From NCBI RefSeq assembly GCF_947648125.1, contig NZ_CANSMR010000005.1:1-64000 (forward strand): a DNA stretch of 64,000 nt, given 5' to 3'. Within the stretch, counting starts at the first letter, position 1. Every line of letters starts with the position of its first letter. Position numbers and translations under genes: made by a program. Below, in pieces: positions 31,502 to 40,758 of this stretch. Below the pieces are notes generated by a model. That model ran no database searches and was not told the origin of the DNA. It saw only the letters and a program-made list of their open reading frames with translations. The DNA comes from an uncultured Bradyrhizobium sp. (GTDB lineage: Bacteria > Pseudomonadota > Alphaproteobacteria > Rhizobiales > Xanthobacteraceae).

Positions 31502-32305
31502 ATGGACGCCACGACACAGCAGCAATACGCCGAAGCGTTTCACGCTCTTCACAGGACAGGCGACCCGCTGGTCCTGTTCAACGCCTGGGATGTCGCGACG
31601 GCCAAGGCGATCGCGAAGAGTTCGCCGGCGGTGGCAACCAGCAGCGGCGCGGTCGCGTCCGCGCTCGGCTATGCCGACGGCGAAAATGCCCCGCTCGACA
31701 TCGTGGAAGGCCTGATCTCGCGAATGACCGCTTCCGTCTCTGTTCCAGTATCGATCGATCTGGAGGCAGGATATGGCGACACGGCGGACGCTGCCGCGCA
31801 TTCGGCGGCGAGGATCTTGAAGGCCGGCGCGATCGGCATCAATATCGAGGACGGGCTTGCCGGCGGCAAGCGGCAGCTCGTCGATCCCGAGCAGCATGCC
31901 GCCAAGATCAGGGCCGCGCGCAACGCCGCGCAGCAATCCGGAGTTCGTCTCTTCATCAATGCCCGAACCGATCCGTTTCTGCTGAAATTCGGCTCGCCGG
32001 AGCAATGCCTGGATGAAGCGGTGCGGCGCGCGAAGCTCTATGCCGATGGCGGCGCCGATGGCATTTTTGTGCCGGGTTTGAACGACCTCGCGCTGATCGA
32101 GCGGCTCGTCCAGCTGACGCCGCTGCCGGTCAACATCATGGTGACGCGGGGCGTTCCCGAAATCGGCGAGCTCGCCCGCGCCGGCGTGCGCCGGATCAGC
32201 CTTGGGCCGTGGCCGATGATGGCAGCGATGCGCGTCATCGGAGAGGCCGCCGCCGCAGTGGTCGCGAGCAAGCAGTACGGCACGTTCCTGCAGCCGAATG
32301 GCTGA
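31502..32305 (+). CDS. Isocitrate lyase/PEP mutase superfamily enzyme
   Basis: A 267-residue TIM-barrel enzyme. It has VSIDLEAGYGD (Asp86 and Glu88, metal site), INIEDG (116-118) and a later INARTDPF, all typical of the PEP mutase/isocitrate lyase superfamily. True PEP mutases have EDKxxPKxNS after that glutamate, and methylisocitrate lyases a Lys-Arg-Cys-Gly-His loop; neither is present (GLAGGKRQLVDP instead). So it belongs to a less-characterised branch that cleaves or forms C-C or C-P bonds in 2-oxo-acid-like substrates. The AACAGGAG ribosome site supports the start. A split ThDP decarboxylase follows after 144 bases. Confidence 0.82.
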   Translation: MDATTQQQYAEAFHALHRTGDPLVLFNAWDVATAKAIAKSSPAVATSSGAVASALGYADGENAPLDIVEGLISRMTASVSVPVSIDLEAGYGDTADAAAHSAARILKAGAIGINIEDGLAGGKRQLVDPEQHAAKIRAARNAAQQSGVRLFINARTDPFLLKFGSPEQCLDEAVRRAKLYADGGADGIFVPGLNDLALIERLVQLTPLPVNIMVTRGVPEIGELARAGVRRISLGPWPMMAAMRVIGEAAAAVVASKQYGTFLQPNG

Positions 32306-32449
32306 GTTCGAAGGCCGCCGGCCGCGCTGACGCGGGGTATACAAATCCGGTATAGCTGCGCGAGCCAGATGCGAAGGGAGTTAAGTCTGCTCGCGCGGTA
32401 AAGGCTTGGGTGAGGACGCGCCATTGCGCGCCCCGAGCCGAGGCCCACG

Positions 32450-33007
32450 ATGGACCAGATTGCCATTCACCAGGACAGCGCGACCAGCACCGACTGGCCG
32501 GTCGCGATCTACCGCACGCTGAAGGATTTTGGCGTCGCGCAGGTGTCCTACGTCCCCGACGCCGGACATTCCAAGCTGATCAAGCTGTCGCACGCCGATG
32601 CCGACATCAAGACCACGGTGCTGACAACCGAGGAAGAAGGCGTGGCGTTGTCCGCCGGCGCCTGGCTCGGCGGCGACCGCGCGGTGCTGCTGATGCAATC
32701 GAGCGGTGTCGGCAATTGCGTCAACATGCTGTCGCTGATGGCGAGCTGCCGCTTTCCGCTGCTGACCCTGGTGACGATGCGCGGCGAATGGGCCGAGTTC
32801 AATCCCTGGCAGATTCCGATGGGCCGCGCGACGCCGCAGGCTTTCGAGATCATGGGCACCACCGTGCTGCGGCTCGACAACCCCGATGACACCGAGGAAG
32901 TGATCTCGGCCGCCGCCTCGCTCGCCTATGACGGCGACCAGCAGGTCGCGGTACTGATCTCGCAGCGGATGATCGGCCGCAAGAAGTGGACCAGGGAGAC
33001 GCACTGA
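32450..33007 (+). CDS. ThDP-dependent decarboxylase, Pyr-domain subunit (ComD-like)
   Basis: A 185-residue protein corresponding to the N-terminal (Pyr) half of a ThDP enzyme, with VSYVPDAGHSKLI, the cofactor-activating Glu in TTEEEGVALSAG (61-63) and QSSGVGNCVNML. Sulfopyruvate and phosphonopyruvate decarboxylases of the ComD/ComE kind are split in this way. The partner subunit starts at 33007, its ATG overlapping this stop (TGATG), so the pair is translated together. The true substrate is a 2-oxo acid, not identified. Confidence 0.82.
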   Translation: MDQIAIHQDSATSTDWPVAIYRTLKDFGVAQVSYVPDAGHSKLIKLSHADADIKTTVLTTEEEGVALSAGAWLGGDRAVLLMQSSGVGNCVNMLSLMASCRFPLLTLVTMRGEWAEFNPWQIPMGRATPQAFEIMGTTVLRLDNPDDTEEVISAAASLAYDGDQQVAVLISQRMIGRKKWTRETH

Positions 33008-33600
33008 TGTCAGCACCAACAGGCACTCTCGATCGCCGCGCCGCCGTGAAGGCGCTGCTCAGCGACCGCGGCGATTTGCTCGTGATCTCCGGGCTCGGCT
33101 CCTCGTCCTATGATGTGTTCGACGCCGGCGAACACCCCGGCAATTTCTATCTCTGGGGCGCGATGGGCGGCGCCGCGATGGTCGGGCTCGGCCTCGCGCT
33201 GGCGCAGCCGAAGCGGCCGGTGCTTGTTATCACCGGCGACGGCGAGCAGCTGATGGGCATCGGCAGCCTCTTGACCATCGCCACCAAGCAGCCCGGCAAT
33301 CTCTCGATCGCGGTGCTCGACAACGGCCATTTCGGCGAGACCGGGATGCAGCTCAGCCATTCCGGCTTAGGGGCGAAGCTCGAGGTGATCGCAAGCGGCG
33401 CCGGCATCCGCAATGTCTCCGATATCGCCGACATGGCCGGCATCGAACGCTTCCGGAATAGCTTGCGCGATCTCGGCGGCGGCCCACGACTGGCGCGCAT
33501 CCGCATCGCCGCCGGTGAGGTCGAGCGCGCGCTGCCGCCGCGCGACGGCACCTATCTCAAGAACCGCTTCCGCGGTCATCTCGGCTTCCAGGTGAGATGA
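33007..33600 (+). CDS. ThDP-dependent decarboxylase, PP-domain subunit (ComE-like)
   Basis: A 197-residue subunit forming the cofactor pyrophosphate-binding half. It has the motif GDGEQLMGIGSL (77-88) ending in AVLDN, preceded by LWGAMGGAAMVGLGLALAQ. Together with the upstream Pyr subunit it should make a heteromeric decarboxylase of the sulfopyruvate/phosphonopyruvate type. Start at 33007 overlaps the upstream stop by one base. Its stop lies 13 bases from the end of the convergent LysR gene. Confidence 0.83.
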   Translation: MSAPTGTLDRRAAVKALLSDRGDLLVISGLGSSSYDVFDAGEHPGNFYLWGAMGGAAMVGLGLALAQPKRPVLVITGDGEQLMGIGSLLTIATKQPGNLSIAVLDNGHFGETGMQLSHSGLGAKLEVIASGAGIRNVSDIADMAGIERFRNSLRDLGGGPRLARIRIAAGEVERALPPRDGTYLKNRFRGHLGFQVR

Positions 33601-33613
33601 TGCGAAGCCGCGC

Positions 33614-34537
33614 TCAGGCGAGCTGGATATCCCAGAGCCCGTCGGCGCGGCACGCGGCGACCTCGTCGCGCAGCAATTTGGCGATCAGCGTGATCGCGTT
33701 GGAGCCGGGATGCTCGACCGGCGAGGCCAGCGTCAGCTCGCGCCGCGGCGCCGGCCGCGCGAGCGGCGCGGTCTCGAGCCGGCCGTCGGCGACCTCGCCG
33801 CGCACCGAGGACGGCGGCAGCATGGTGTATCCGAGCCCCTCCTCCACCAAACTCGTCAGCACGCGAAACGAATCCGCCTCGAGCTTGACGTCGAGCGTGA
33901 CCTTCTTCTTCGCCGCCGCATGCTCGATCATGGCGCGGAGCCCGTGCGAATGACTGGGCAGCACCAGGCGCTGGCGCAGCAGCCAGCCGATATCGACCTG
34001 CTTCTTCTGCTTCAACCCGCTGCCGCGCGGGCCCACCGCGACGATCGAGTCGCGGCCGAGGCTCTGCACCGCCAGGTGCAGATCGACCGACGGACCGTAG
34101 ATCACCGCAAGGTCCATCTCGCCGCGATGCAGCCACTCGATCAGATGACCGCTGTAGCTTTCGACGATGCAGAGCGAGATGCCGGGATAGCGTTCCACCG
34201 TGCGCCGCGCCAGCCGCGCGGAGATCACGCAGCTCACCGTCGGCACCAGCCCGAGCACGACGCGCCCGGACGGCGCGCCGCCCGCGGACTGGATGTCGTC
34301 GCGGATCTGGTCGATCTGCCGCACGATACCGCCGGTGCGCGCCAGCAGCAGCCGGCCGGCATCGGTCAGCACCATGCCGCGGCCGTTGCGCGTGAACAAT
34401 TCGGTGCGCAGCTCGTGCTCCAGCAGCTTGATCTGTCGGCTCAGCGCCGGCTGCGCGACCCGCAGGGTATCGGATGCCTTGCTCAGACTCCCGAGTTCCG
34501 CGACGCACGCAAAGGTCCTAAGCTGGCGGAAATCCAT
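33614..34537 (-). CDS. LysR-family regulator
   Basis: A 307-residue LysR protein: helix-turn-helix MDFRQLRTFACVAELGSLSK and VAQPALSRQIKLLEHEL, then a ligand domain (GRVVLGLVPTVSCVISARLA, SLVEEGLGYTMLPPS). The ATG at 34537 is used; a TTG three codons upstream is possible. It is divergent from the acyl-CoA dehydrogenase gene and is the natural candidate to control that operon. The gap holds an imperfect dyad (TACGCT and AGCATA around 34566-34585) and a rhizobial repeat. Confidence 0.9.
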   Translation of the reverse strand: MDFRQLRTFACVAELGSLSKASDTLRVAQPALSRQIKLLEHELRTELFTRNGRGMVLTDAGRLLLARTGGIVRQIDQIRDDIQSAGGAPSGRVVLGLVPTVSCVISARLARRTVERYPGISLCIVESYSGHLIEWLHRGEMDLAVIYGPSVDLHLAVQSLGRDSIVAVGPRGSGLKQKKQVDIGWLLRQRLVLPSHSHGLRAMIEHAAAKKKVTLDVKLEADSFRVLTSLVEEGLGYTMLPPSSVRGEVADGRLETAPLARPAPRRELTLASPVEHPGSNAITLIAKLLRDEVAACRADGLWDIQLA

Positions 34538-34614
34538 ACTTGCCAATCCTGGAAGGCAGGTTCATACGCTATAACAAAACAGCATAGGGAGTTTACCGGG
34601 ACCCCACAACAGCG

Positions 34615-34663
34615 GGCGTTTTCCTCACGCGAACCGGTTTCCGCTTCGCTCGACAACGCTCTG
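34615..34663. repeat. Rhizobial intergenic element (partial)
   Basis: It contains CACGCGAACCGGTTTCCGCT and CGACAACGCTCTGG, nearly identical to the right part of 14161-14253. It sits between the LysR gene and its likely target operon, 42 bases before the dehydrogenase start. Confidence 0.65.
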
Positions 34664-34704
34664 GCGCAACCTCTCGGCAAGACGAAACCCAACAAGACGA
34701 AATC

Positions 34705-35874
34705 ATGACCGCACACGAACAGCACACCGACGATCATTCCGACATCCGCGACGCCGTCGCAAAGCTCTGCGCGCAGTTTCCCGGCGAATACTGGCGCAAG
34801 CTCGACCGCCAGATGGCCTATCCGAAGGAGTTCGTCGATGCGCTGACGGAGGCCGGTTATCTCTCGGTGCTGATCCCCGAGGAATATGGCGGCGCGGGCC
34901 TCAAGCTGTCGGCCGCGGCGGCGATCCTGGAAGAGATCCAGCGCGCCGGCTGCAACGGCGGCGGCTGCCACGCCCAGATGTACACGATGGGCACCGTGCT
35001 GCGGCACGGCAACGACGCGCAAAAGGCAAAGTATCTGCCGAAGGTCGCGACCGGCGAGTTGCGGCTGCAGGCGTTCGGCGTCACCGAGCCGACCAGCGGC
35101 ACCGATACCTCGTCGCTGAAGACCTTCGCGCGTCGCGAGGGCGACCACTACGTCGTCAACGGCCAGAAGATCTGGACCAGCCGCGCCGAATATTCCGACC
35201 TGATGGTGCTGCTGGCGCGGACCACGCCGAAGGAGCAATCCAAGAAGCGCACCGACGGGCTTTCGGTGTTCATCGTCGACATGCGTGAGGTGAAGGGCAA
35301 GGGGCTGGAGATCCGCCCGATCCGCACCATGATGAACCACGCCACCACCGAAGTGTTCTTTACCGACATGAAGGTGCCGGCGGAGAATCTGATCGGCGAG
35401 GAAGGCAAGGGTTTCCGCTACATCCTCTCCGGCATGAATGCCGAGCGCATCCTGATCGCGGCCGAATGCATCGGCGATGCCAAGTGGTTCATCGCCAAGG
35501 CCACCAACTACGCCAAGGAGCGCAGCGTGTTCGGCCGGCCGATCGGCCAGAACCAAGGCATCCAGTTTCCGATCGCGAAAGCCTATGCCTCGATGCGCGC
35601 GGCTGAACTGATGGTGAAGGAAGCCACCCGCAAATATGAAGCGGGGCTCGACTGCGGCGCCGAGGCCAACATGGCCAAGATGCTGGCAGCGGATGCGTCC
35701 TGGGAAGCGGCCAATGCCTGCGTGCAGACCCATGGCGGCTTCGGCTTCGCCGAGGAATACGACGTCGAGCGCAAGTTCCGCGAGACCCGGCTCTACCAGG
35801 TGGCGCCGATCTCGACCAATCTGATCCTGTCCTTCGTCGCCGAGCACGTGCTCGGCATGCCCCGCTCCTACTGA
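34705..35874 (+). CDS. Acyl-CoA dehydrogenase
   Basis: A 389-residue flavoprotein of the acyl-CoA dehydrogenase family, with the FAD/substrate segments FGVTEPTSGTDTSSLKTFAR and VVNGQKIWTSRAEYSD in the middle domain, and QTHGGFGFAEEYDVERKFRE plus YQVAPISTN near the C-terminus. It oxidises an acyl-CoA to the enoyl-CoA, passing electrons to ETF. The size suits a soluble tetrameric enzyme. It is the first gene of an operon with a CoA-transferase (gap 11 bases) and a hydratase, which suggests activation, desaturation and hydration of a short or branched dicarboxylic or hydroxy acid. Confidence 0.93.
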   Translation: MTAHEQHTDDHSDIRDAVAKLCAQFPGEYWRKLDRQMAYPKEFVDALTEAGYLSVLIPEEYGGAGLKLSAAAAILEEIQRAGCNGGGCHAQMYTMGTVLRHGNDAQKAKYLPKVATGELRLQAFGVTEPTSGTDTSSLKTFARREGDHYVVNGQKIWTSRAEYSDLMVLLARTTPKEQSKKRTDGLSVFIVDMREVKGKGLEIRPIRTMMNHATTEVFFTDMKVPAENLIGEEGKGFRYILSGMNAERILIAAECIGDAKWFIAKATNYAKERSVFGRPIGQNQGIQFPIAKAYASMRAAELMVKEATRKYEAGLDCGAEANMAKMLAADASWEAANACVQTHGGFGFAEEYDVERKFRETRLYQVAPISTNLILSFVAEHVLGMPRSY

Positions 35875-35885
35875 GTTCTCAGATC

Positions 35886-36986
35886 ATGCTGCCGCTTGAG
35901 GGATTGACCGTCATCGCCGTCGAACAGGCGGTTGCCGCGCCGTTCTGCTCGTCACGCCTGGCCGATGCCGGCGCCCATGTCATCAAGATCGAGCGGCCCG
36001 AGGGCGATTTCGCTCGCGGCTACGACGCTGCGGCGAAGGGCCAGAGCAGCTATTTCGTCTGGCTCAACCGCGGCAAGGATTCTGCCGTGGTCGATCTCGC
36101 CACCAAGGAAGGCCGCGCGCAGCTCGAGGAGCTGATCGCGGGCGCCGACGTGCTGCTGCAGAACCTCAAGCCAGGCTCGATGGACAAGCTCGGCTTCTCG
36201 CGCGAGCGGCTGCGCAAGGCCTATCCGAAGCTGATCATGTGCACCATCACCGGCTATGGCGACACCGGTCCGTACGCCGACCGCAAGGCCTATGACCTGC
36301 TGATCCAGGCCGAGAGCGGCCTCGCCTCGATCACCGGCGGCCCCGAAGGCGCCTCGCGCGTCGGCATGTCGATCGTCGATGTCGCGACCGGCGCCACCGC
36401 GCATGCTGCCATTCTCGAAGCGCTGATCGGCCGAGGCCGCACCGGCCAGGGCGCCGATATCAGAATCTCGATGTTCGACGTGATGGCCGACTGGCTCACG
36501 GTGCCGCTGCTCAATGCCGAGGACGGCAAGTCGCCGAAGCGGATCGGCCTCGCCCATCCCTCGATCGCGCCATACGGCGTGTTCCGCTCGAAGGACGGCA
36601 AGGAGATCCTGATCTCGATCCAGAGCGAGCGCGAGTGGAAGACGCTGTGCGCCAAGGTGCTGGGCCAGCCCGGCCTGCCCGACGATCCGCGCTTTGCCAA
36701 CATGGTCGAGCGCGTGCGCAACCGCGCGTTGACCGACCAGATCGTCAGCGACAGTTTTGGCAAGCTCACGCGCGAGGACTTGCTGGGCAAGCTTGCCGAG
36801 GCCGACATCGCCTTTGCCGAGGTCAACAGCATGGACGACCTCGCCAAGCACCCGCATCTGCGCCGCATCGAGGTCGACACGCCGAACGGCCGTGTCAGCT
36901 ATCCGGCGCCGGCCGCGATCGTGGTCGGCGAGGACCGGCACTACGGCAAGGTGCCTGCGATCGGCGAGCGCATCAAACGATCCTGA
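35886..36986 (+). CDS. CaiB/BaiF family III CoA-transferase
   Basis: A 366-residue family III CoA-transferase. Family features are LPLEGLTVIAVEQAVAAPFC at the start, GRGYDAA-type CoA-binding segments, LLQNLKPGSMDKLGF, and the catalytic Asp137 in KAYDLLIQAESG, followed by GGPEGASRVG. These enzymes move CoA between carboxylic acids such as succinate, itaconate, mesaconate or carnitine. Placed 11 bases after the acyl-CoA dehydrogenase and 27 before the hydratase, it would supply the CoA ester for those enzymes. Confidence 0.93.
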   Translation: MLPLEGLTVIAVEQAVAAPFCSSRLADAGAHVIKIERPEGDFARGYDAAAKGQSSYFVWLNRGKDSAVVDLATKEGRAQLEELIAGADVLLQNLKPGSMDKLGFSRERLRKAYPKLIMCTITGYGDTGPYADRKAYDLLIQAESGLASITGGPEGASRVGMSIVDVATGATAHAAILEALIGRGRTGQGADIRISMFDVMADWLTVPLLNAEDGKSPKRIGLAHPSIAPYGVFRSKDGKEILISIQSEREWKTLCAKVLGQPGLPDDPRFANMVERVRNRALTDQIVSDSFGKLTREDLLGKLAEADIAFAEVNSMDDLAKHPHLRRIEVDTPNGRVSYPAPAAIVVGEDRHYGKVPAIGERIKRS

Positions 36987-37013
36987 GATCCCTCCTGCCC
37001 GGGCAACACCATC

Positions 37014-37868
37014 ATGAGCGATAAACTCGACCTCGATCATCTCCGCCAGTGGATCGGCCGCAGCACAGAGGCCTCCGACGTCGTCACCAAATATCTTGTG
37101 ATGGGGCTGCGCGCGACGCTGTTCCAGGAGATCGGCGAGCCGAAGGCCGGCGACGCCGCGCCGTGGACCACGCATTGGTGCCTGGCGCAGCCGGTGTTTC
37201 CGATGTCGCAGCTTGGCCCCGACGGCCACCCGACCCGCGGCGGCTTCCTGCCGCCGGTGCCGCTGCCGCGCCGGATGTGGGCCGGCGGCGAGCTCGAATT
37301 CTTCGATAGCTTGCGCATCGGCGACGACGCCAAGCGGACTTCGCGCATTGCCGACGTCACGGTGAAATCGGGCTCGACCGGCACGCTGTGCTTCGTCTCG
37401 GTCCATCACGAGGTGACGACCTCGCGCGGGCTTGCGGTCCGCGAGCGGCAGGACATCGTCTATCGCGAGATGACGAGCACACAAGCCGCAGCGCCAGCCA
37501 AGGCGCCGCCGCCTCCCCCGGCCGCGCAGCATCGCGAGAGCCACGTCTCCGATCCGGTGCTGCTGTTTCGTTATTCGGCGCTGACCTTCAACGGCCACCG
37601 CATCCACTACGACCGCGACTACGTCACCAAGGTCGAGGGCTATCCGGGCCTGATCTTCCACGGCCCGCTGCAGGCCTCCTTCATCGTCGAGCTCGCCGCG
37701 AAACTCCGTGGCGGCAGGCCGCCGAAGCAGCTCACCTATCGCGGCGTGCAGCCGCTGTTCGAGGGCAGCGAGTTCTCGATCAATGCCAACGACAAGGACG
37801 GCGGCATGGAGCTGTGGACCGCGAATGCCGAGGGCCAGCCAACCATGAAAGGCACCGCGACCTGGTAG
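37014..37868 (+). CDS. Hotdog-fold hydratase, mesaconyl/itaconyl-CoA hydratase-like
   Basis: A 284-residue protein with two hotdog domains joined by a Pro/Ala linker (around residue 160). The N-terminal half (FAS1-like dehydratase) has HWCLAQPVFPMSQLGPDGHP; the C-terminal half carries the hydratase-2-type motif YSALTFNGHRIHYDRDY and LIFHGPLQASFIVELA. This fits enzymes hydrating mesaconyl-C4-CoA or itaconyl-CoA in C5-dicarboxylate breakdown. The operon position after a CoA-transferase supports it. The matching citramalyl-CoA lyase is not in the window, so the pathway is incomplete here. Confidence 0.82.
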   Translation: MSDKLDLDHLRQWIGRSTEASDVVTKYLVMGLRATLFQEIGEPKAGDAAPWTTHWCLAQPVFPMSQLGPDGHPTRGGFLPPVPLPRRMWAGGELEFFDSLRIGDDAKRTSRIADVTVKSGSTGTLCFVSVHHEVTTSRGLAVRERQDIVYREMTSTQAAAPAKAPPPPPAAQHRESHVSDPVLLFRYSALTFNGHRIHYDRDYVTKVEGYPGLIFHGPLQASFIVELAAKLRGGRPPKQLTYRGVQPLFEGSEFSINANDKDGGMELWTANAEGQPTMKGTATW

Positions 37869-37972
37869 GTCGCGAGCGCGACCCACATCAGAATGCGACG
37901 GGACAACGAGGCGCTTTCATCAGCGCCTTGTCTTCCGTATTGTGACCGCATTCATCCCAGGATCACGAGATC

Positions 37973-39025
37973 ATGAGTCGCTTCTGGAGTTCGGTCGTCC
38001 ACAATCTGTCGCCCTACGTGCCCGGCGAGCAGCCGAAGATCGACGGCCTCGTCAAGCTCAATACCAACGAGAATCCCTACCCGCCGTCGCCGCACGCGCT
38101 GGCGGCGATCGCCGCGACCACGGATCGCCTGCGGCTCTATCCCGATCCCCGTGCAACCGCCCTGCGCGGGGCGATCGCGAAGCGTTATGGGGTGACGGCG
38201 GACGAAGTGTTCGTCGGCAACGGCTCGGACGAGGTGCTGGCCCACGCCTTTCCGGCGCTTTTGAAGCACGACGCGCCGCTCCTGTTCCCCGACATCACTT
38301 ATAGCTTCTACCCGGTCTATTGCCGCCTCTATGGTGTCGGCTACGAGGCGGTCCCGCTCGATGCCACGATGCGGATCAACCTTGCCGACTACCGGCGGCC
38401 CGGCAGCGCCATCCTGCTGTGCAATCCGAACGCACCGACCGGCATCGCACTGCCGCGCGCCGCGATCGAGGCACTGCTAGTCGAGCATCCCGACCGTCTG
38501 GTGGTGGTCGACGAGGCCTATGTCGATTTCGGCGCCGAGAGCGCCATGCCGCTGGTCGCGCGCCATGAGAATTTGCTGGTGATCCAGACGCTGTCCAAGT
38601 CGCGCGCGCTGGCGGGATTGCGGGTCGGCTTCGCGATTGGCCAGCGCCCGCTGATCGAGGCGCTGGAGCGCGTCAAGGACAGCTTCAACTCCTATCCGCT
38701 GGATTGCTTTGCGATCGCGGGCGCGGTCGCCTCGATCGAGGACGACGCTTGGTTTGAAGAGACCCGACAACGCATCATCGCCAGTCGCGAGGCGCTGGCC
38801 CGCGGCCTCACCGAGCTCGGCTTCGAGGTGCTGCCGTCGCATGCGAATTTCGTGTTCGCCCGACATCCCGCCCATCGCGGCGCCGATCTCGCCGCAAAAC
38901 TGCGGGAGCGCGGCGTCCTGGTACGGCATTTCCAGAAGCCGCGGATCGAGGATTTCCTGCGCATCACGGTCGGCACGGACGATGAATGCGGCCGCCTGAT
39001 CAGCCTGCTGCGTCAGATGGTCTGA
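37973..39025 (+). CDS. hisC: Histidinol-phosphate aminotransferase
   Basis: A 350-residue class II PLP aminotransferase, with [15 protein letters not shown] at the N-terminus, [11 protein letters not shown], the VVDEAYVDF strand and the PLP lysine in [14 protein letters not shown] (Lys in SKS). The combination is typical of HisC, converting imidazole acetol-phosphate to histidinol-phosphate; relatives also act on aromatic amino acids. It follows the hydratase by 104 bases and may be a separate unit. Bradyrhizobium has several paralogues, so this may be a secondary copy. Confidence 0.88.
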   Translation: MSRFWSSVVHNLSPYVPGEQPKIDGLVKLNTNENPYPPSPHALAAIAATTDRLRLYPDPRATALRGAIAKRYGVTADEVFVGNGSDEVLAHAFPALLKHDAPLLFPDITYSFYPVYCRLYGVGYEAVPLDATMRINLADYRRPGSAILLCNPNAPTGIALPRAAIEALLVEHPDRLVVVDEAYVDFGAESAMPLVARHENLLVIQTLSKSRALAGLRVGFAIGQRPLIEALERVKDSFNSYPLDCFAIAGAVASIEDDAWFEETRQRIIASREALARGLTELGFEVLPSHANFVFARHPAHRGADLAAKLRERGVLVRHFQKPRIEDFLRITVGTDDECGRLISLLRQMV

Positions 39026-39060
39026 TCCCGCACCTGTGACGACGCCGGCTACAGGGTCGT

Positions 39061-39354
39061 CTACGTGGCCGGTGTGCACCGCGTCGCTGATATCTTGATG
39101 CCGAGCCCCGCGGACTCCTCGCGAAACTGCGCGATCGAACGCGCATTGCGATGCGCCTCAAACGCCGCGTCATCCTGGTAGACCTCGTAGATCAGGAGCT
39201 TCGCGGCGTCCTCGCGTGGCACCAGGATATCGAAGTGCAGCGTGCCCGGTTCATCCCTGAGCGAACGGGCGCCGTGCGCCGACAGCAGCGGCAGTACCTG
39301 ATCCCGCTTCTCCGGCGCGACCTCGACGGTGGCGATGAGTGCGAGTTTCGGCAT
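39061..39354 (-). CDS. ABM-domain (quinol monooxygenase-like) protein
   Basis: A 97-residue antibiotic-biosynthesis-monooxygenase-type ferredoxin fold: LALIATVEVAPEKRDQVLPL, a DEPGTLHFDI strand and LIYEVYQDDAAFEAHRNAR. Such small dimers act on quinols or related aromatics without cofactor, or have no known activity. It is the last gene of the minus-strand group that begins with the VOC gene, 36 bases after the epoxide-hydrolase gene, and converges with hisC. Confidence 0.82.
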   Translation of the reverse strand: MPKLALIATVEVAPEKRDQVLPLLSAHGARSLRDEPGTLHFDILVPREDAAKLLIYEVYQDDAAFEAHRNARSIAQFREESAGLGIKISATRCTPAT

Positions 39355-39390
39355 GATGAATACTCCTTTCGGTCCCTTTGACTGTTCAGG

Positions 39391-40758
39391 TCAGCCGCGC
39401 AGCGGCCGAAACGCGTCCCGAACCTCTCGGCTGAAGATGTCCGGCTGCTCCCATGCGGCGAAGTGACCGCCGGCTTCGGCCTGATGGAAGTAGATCAGCT
39501 TGTGGTAGGCCTTTTCCGCCCAGCTTCGCGGCGCCACAAAGCTCTCGCCGGGAAACGCGGTTACGGCGGCCGGGATCGTGACATTGGCGGGCAGATAGAG
39601 GTTGGTCTTGTTCTCCCAGTACAGGCGGCCCGACGAGATGGCCGTGTTGGTCAGCCAGTAGAGCGTGATGTTATCGAGCACGTCGTCGCGGGTCAGTGCG
39701 CCGGCGGAATGCCCGTTGACGGCGCGCCCGAGCACGGCCGATTGCATCGCGGAGGCCGGCTGGGCATAGCCGTCGCCGTGATCGAGCAGCCAGGCGGCGA
39801 GGCCGGCCGGCGAATCCGCAAAGGCCGCGAGCGACTGCGGGCGCGTGCCCATGATCTGCGCGTAGGCGCGCCGTTTCGCGAATTGAAGCTTGATCTGGTC
39901 GAAGGCGTGCTGCTCCTCCGCGGACATGTTGTCCGGCGCAGGGCCGCCGGTGCTGACCGCCTTGAAGACCTCGGGCGGAACAACGCCGGGCAGATTGACG
40001 TGGATGCCGAGCAACTCCGGCGCACCCAGCTTGGCCATTTCATTGGAGACCGGCGAACCCCAGTCGCCGCCCTGCGCCACGAACTTGCTGTAGCCGAGCC
40101 GCTTCATCAATTGAACCCAGGCCCGCGCAATGCGCTGGGGATCCCAACCGACCGTGGTCGGTTTGCCTGAGAAGCCGTAGCCCGGCATCGACGGGATCAC
40201 GAGATGGAACGCATCCGACGCCCTGCCGCCGTGCGCGGTGGGATCGGTCAGGGGATCGATGATCTTCATCTGCTCGATCACCGAACCCGGCCAGCCATGC
40301 GTGACGATCAGGGGCAATGCATTGTCGTGCTTCGAGCGAACATGAATGAAATGGATGTCCAGCCCGTCGATTTCGGTGACGAACTGCGGCAGCGCGTTGA
40401 GCCGCGCCTCGACCTTCCGCCAGTCGTAGTCGGTCTGCCAGTAGCGGACGAGATCGCGCAGCATCGCCTGCGGAACGCCCTGGGAGTCGTCATTGACGGT
40501 CTCCTTGTCGGACCATCGGGTCGCGGCCAGACGGCGGCGAAGGTCGACAAGGTCTTCCTCCGGAATGTTGATGCGGAATGGCCGGATCGCATCGCTGCTG
40601 GCCGCGGCGGCGGGATGCGCGGGGAACAGGCCGGCAGCACCGGCAGCAGCCAGGCCCAGCGCCGCGCCTGTCAGCAGCCTGCGCCGGGTTTGGTCGATGG
40701 CCTCCTGGGTCGATTGGCCTATTGCGATTGCGGCTGGTGTCTTCGATATCGTGGTCAT
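39391..40758 (-). CDS. Tat-exported epoxide hydrolase (EHN family)
   Basis: A 455-residue protein. The N-terminus has a twin-arginine signal (QTRRRLLTGAALGLAAAG) and a signal cleavage region, then the epoxide-hydrolase N-terminal domain (RPFRINIPEEDLVDLRRRLA, TRWSD), a fold with HGWPGSV, nucleophile GGDWGSPV (Asp) and the terminal AGGHFAAWEQP (His). So it is a periplasmic epoxide hydrolase of the juvenile-hormone-type EHN group. The ATG at 40758 overlaps the stop of the upstream cysteine hydrolase (ATGA), so the pair is translated together. Part of an HxlR-linked cluster. Substrate unknown. Confidence 0.88.
   Translation of the reverse strand: MTTISKTPAAIAIGQSTQEAIDQTRRRLLTGAALGLAAAGAAGLFPAHPAAAASSDAIRPFRINIPEEDLVDLRRRLAATRWSDKETVNDDSQGVPQAMLRDLVRYWQTDYDWRKVEARLNALPQFVTEIDGLDIHFIHVRSKHDNALPLIVTHGWPGSVIEQMKIIDPLTDPTAHGGRASDAFHLVIPSMPGYGFSGKPTTVGWDPQRIARAWVQLMKRLGYSKFVAQGGDWGSPVSNEMAKLGAPELLGIHVNLPGVVPPEVFKAVSTGGPAPDNMSAEEQHAFDQIKLQFAKRRAYAQIMGTRPQSLAAFADSPAGLAAWLLDHGDGYAQPASAMQSAVLGRAVNGHSAGALTRDDVLDNITLYWLTNTAISSGRLYWENKTNLYLPANVTIPAAVTAFPGESFVAPRSWAEKAYHKLIYFHQAEAGGHFAAWEQPDIFSREVRDAFRPLRG

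Noticed and set aside
31502-33600. Phosphonate biosynthesis operon
   Set aside because: The order suits PEP mutase plus phosphonopyruvate decarboxylase, but the PEP mutase loop EDKxxPKxNS is absent and no transferase or aminotransferase for aminoethylphosphonate follows.
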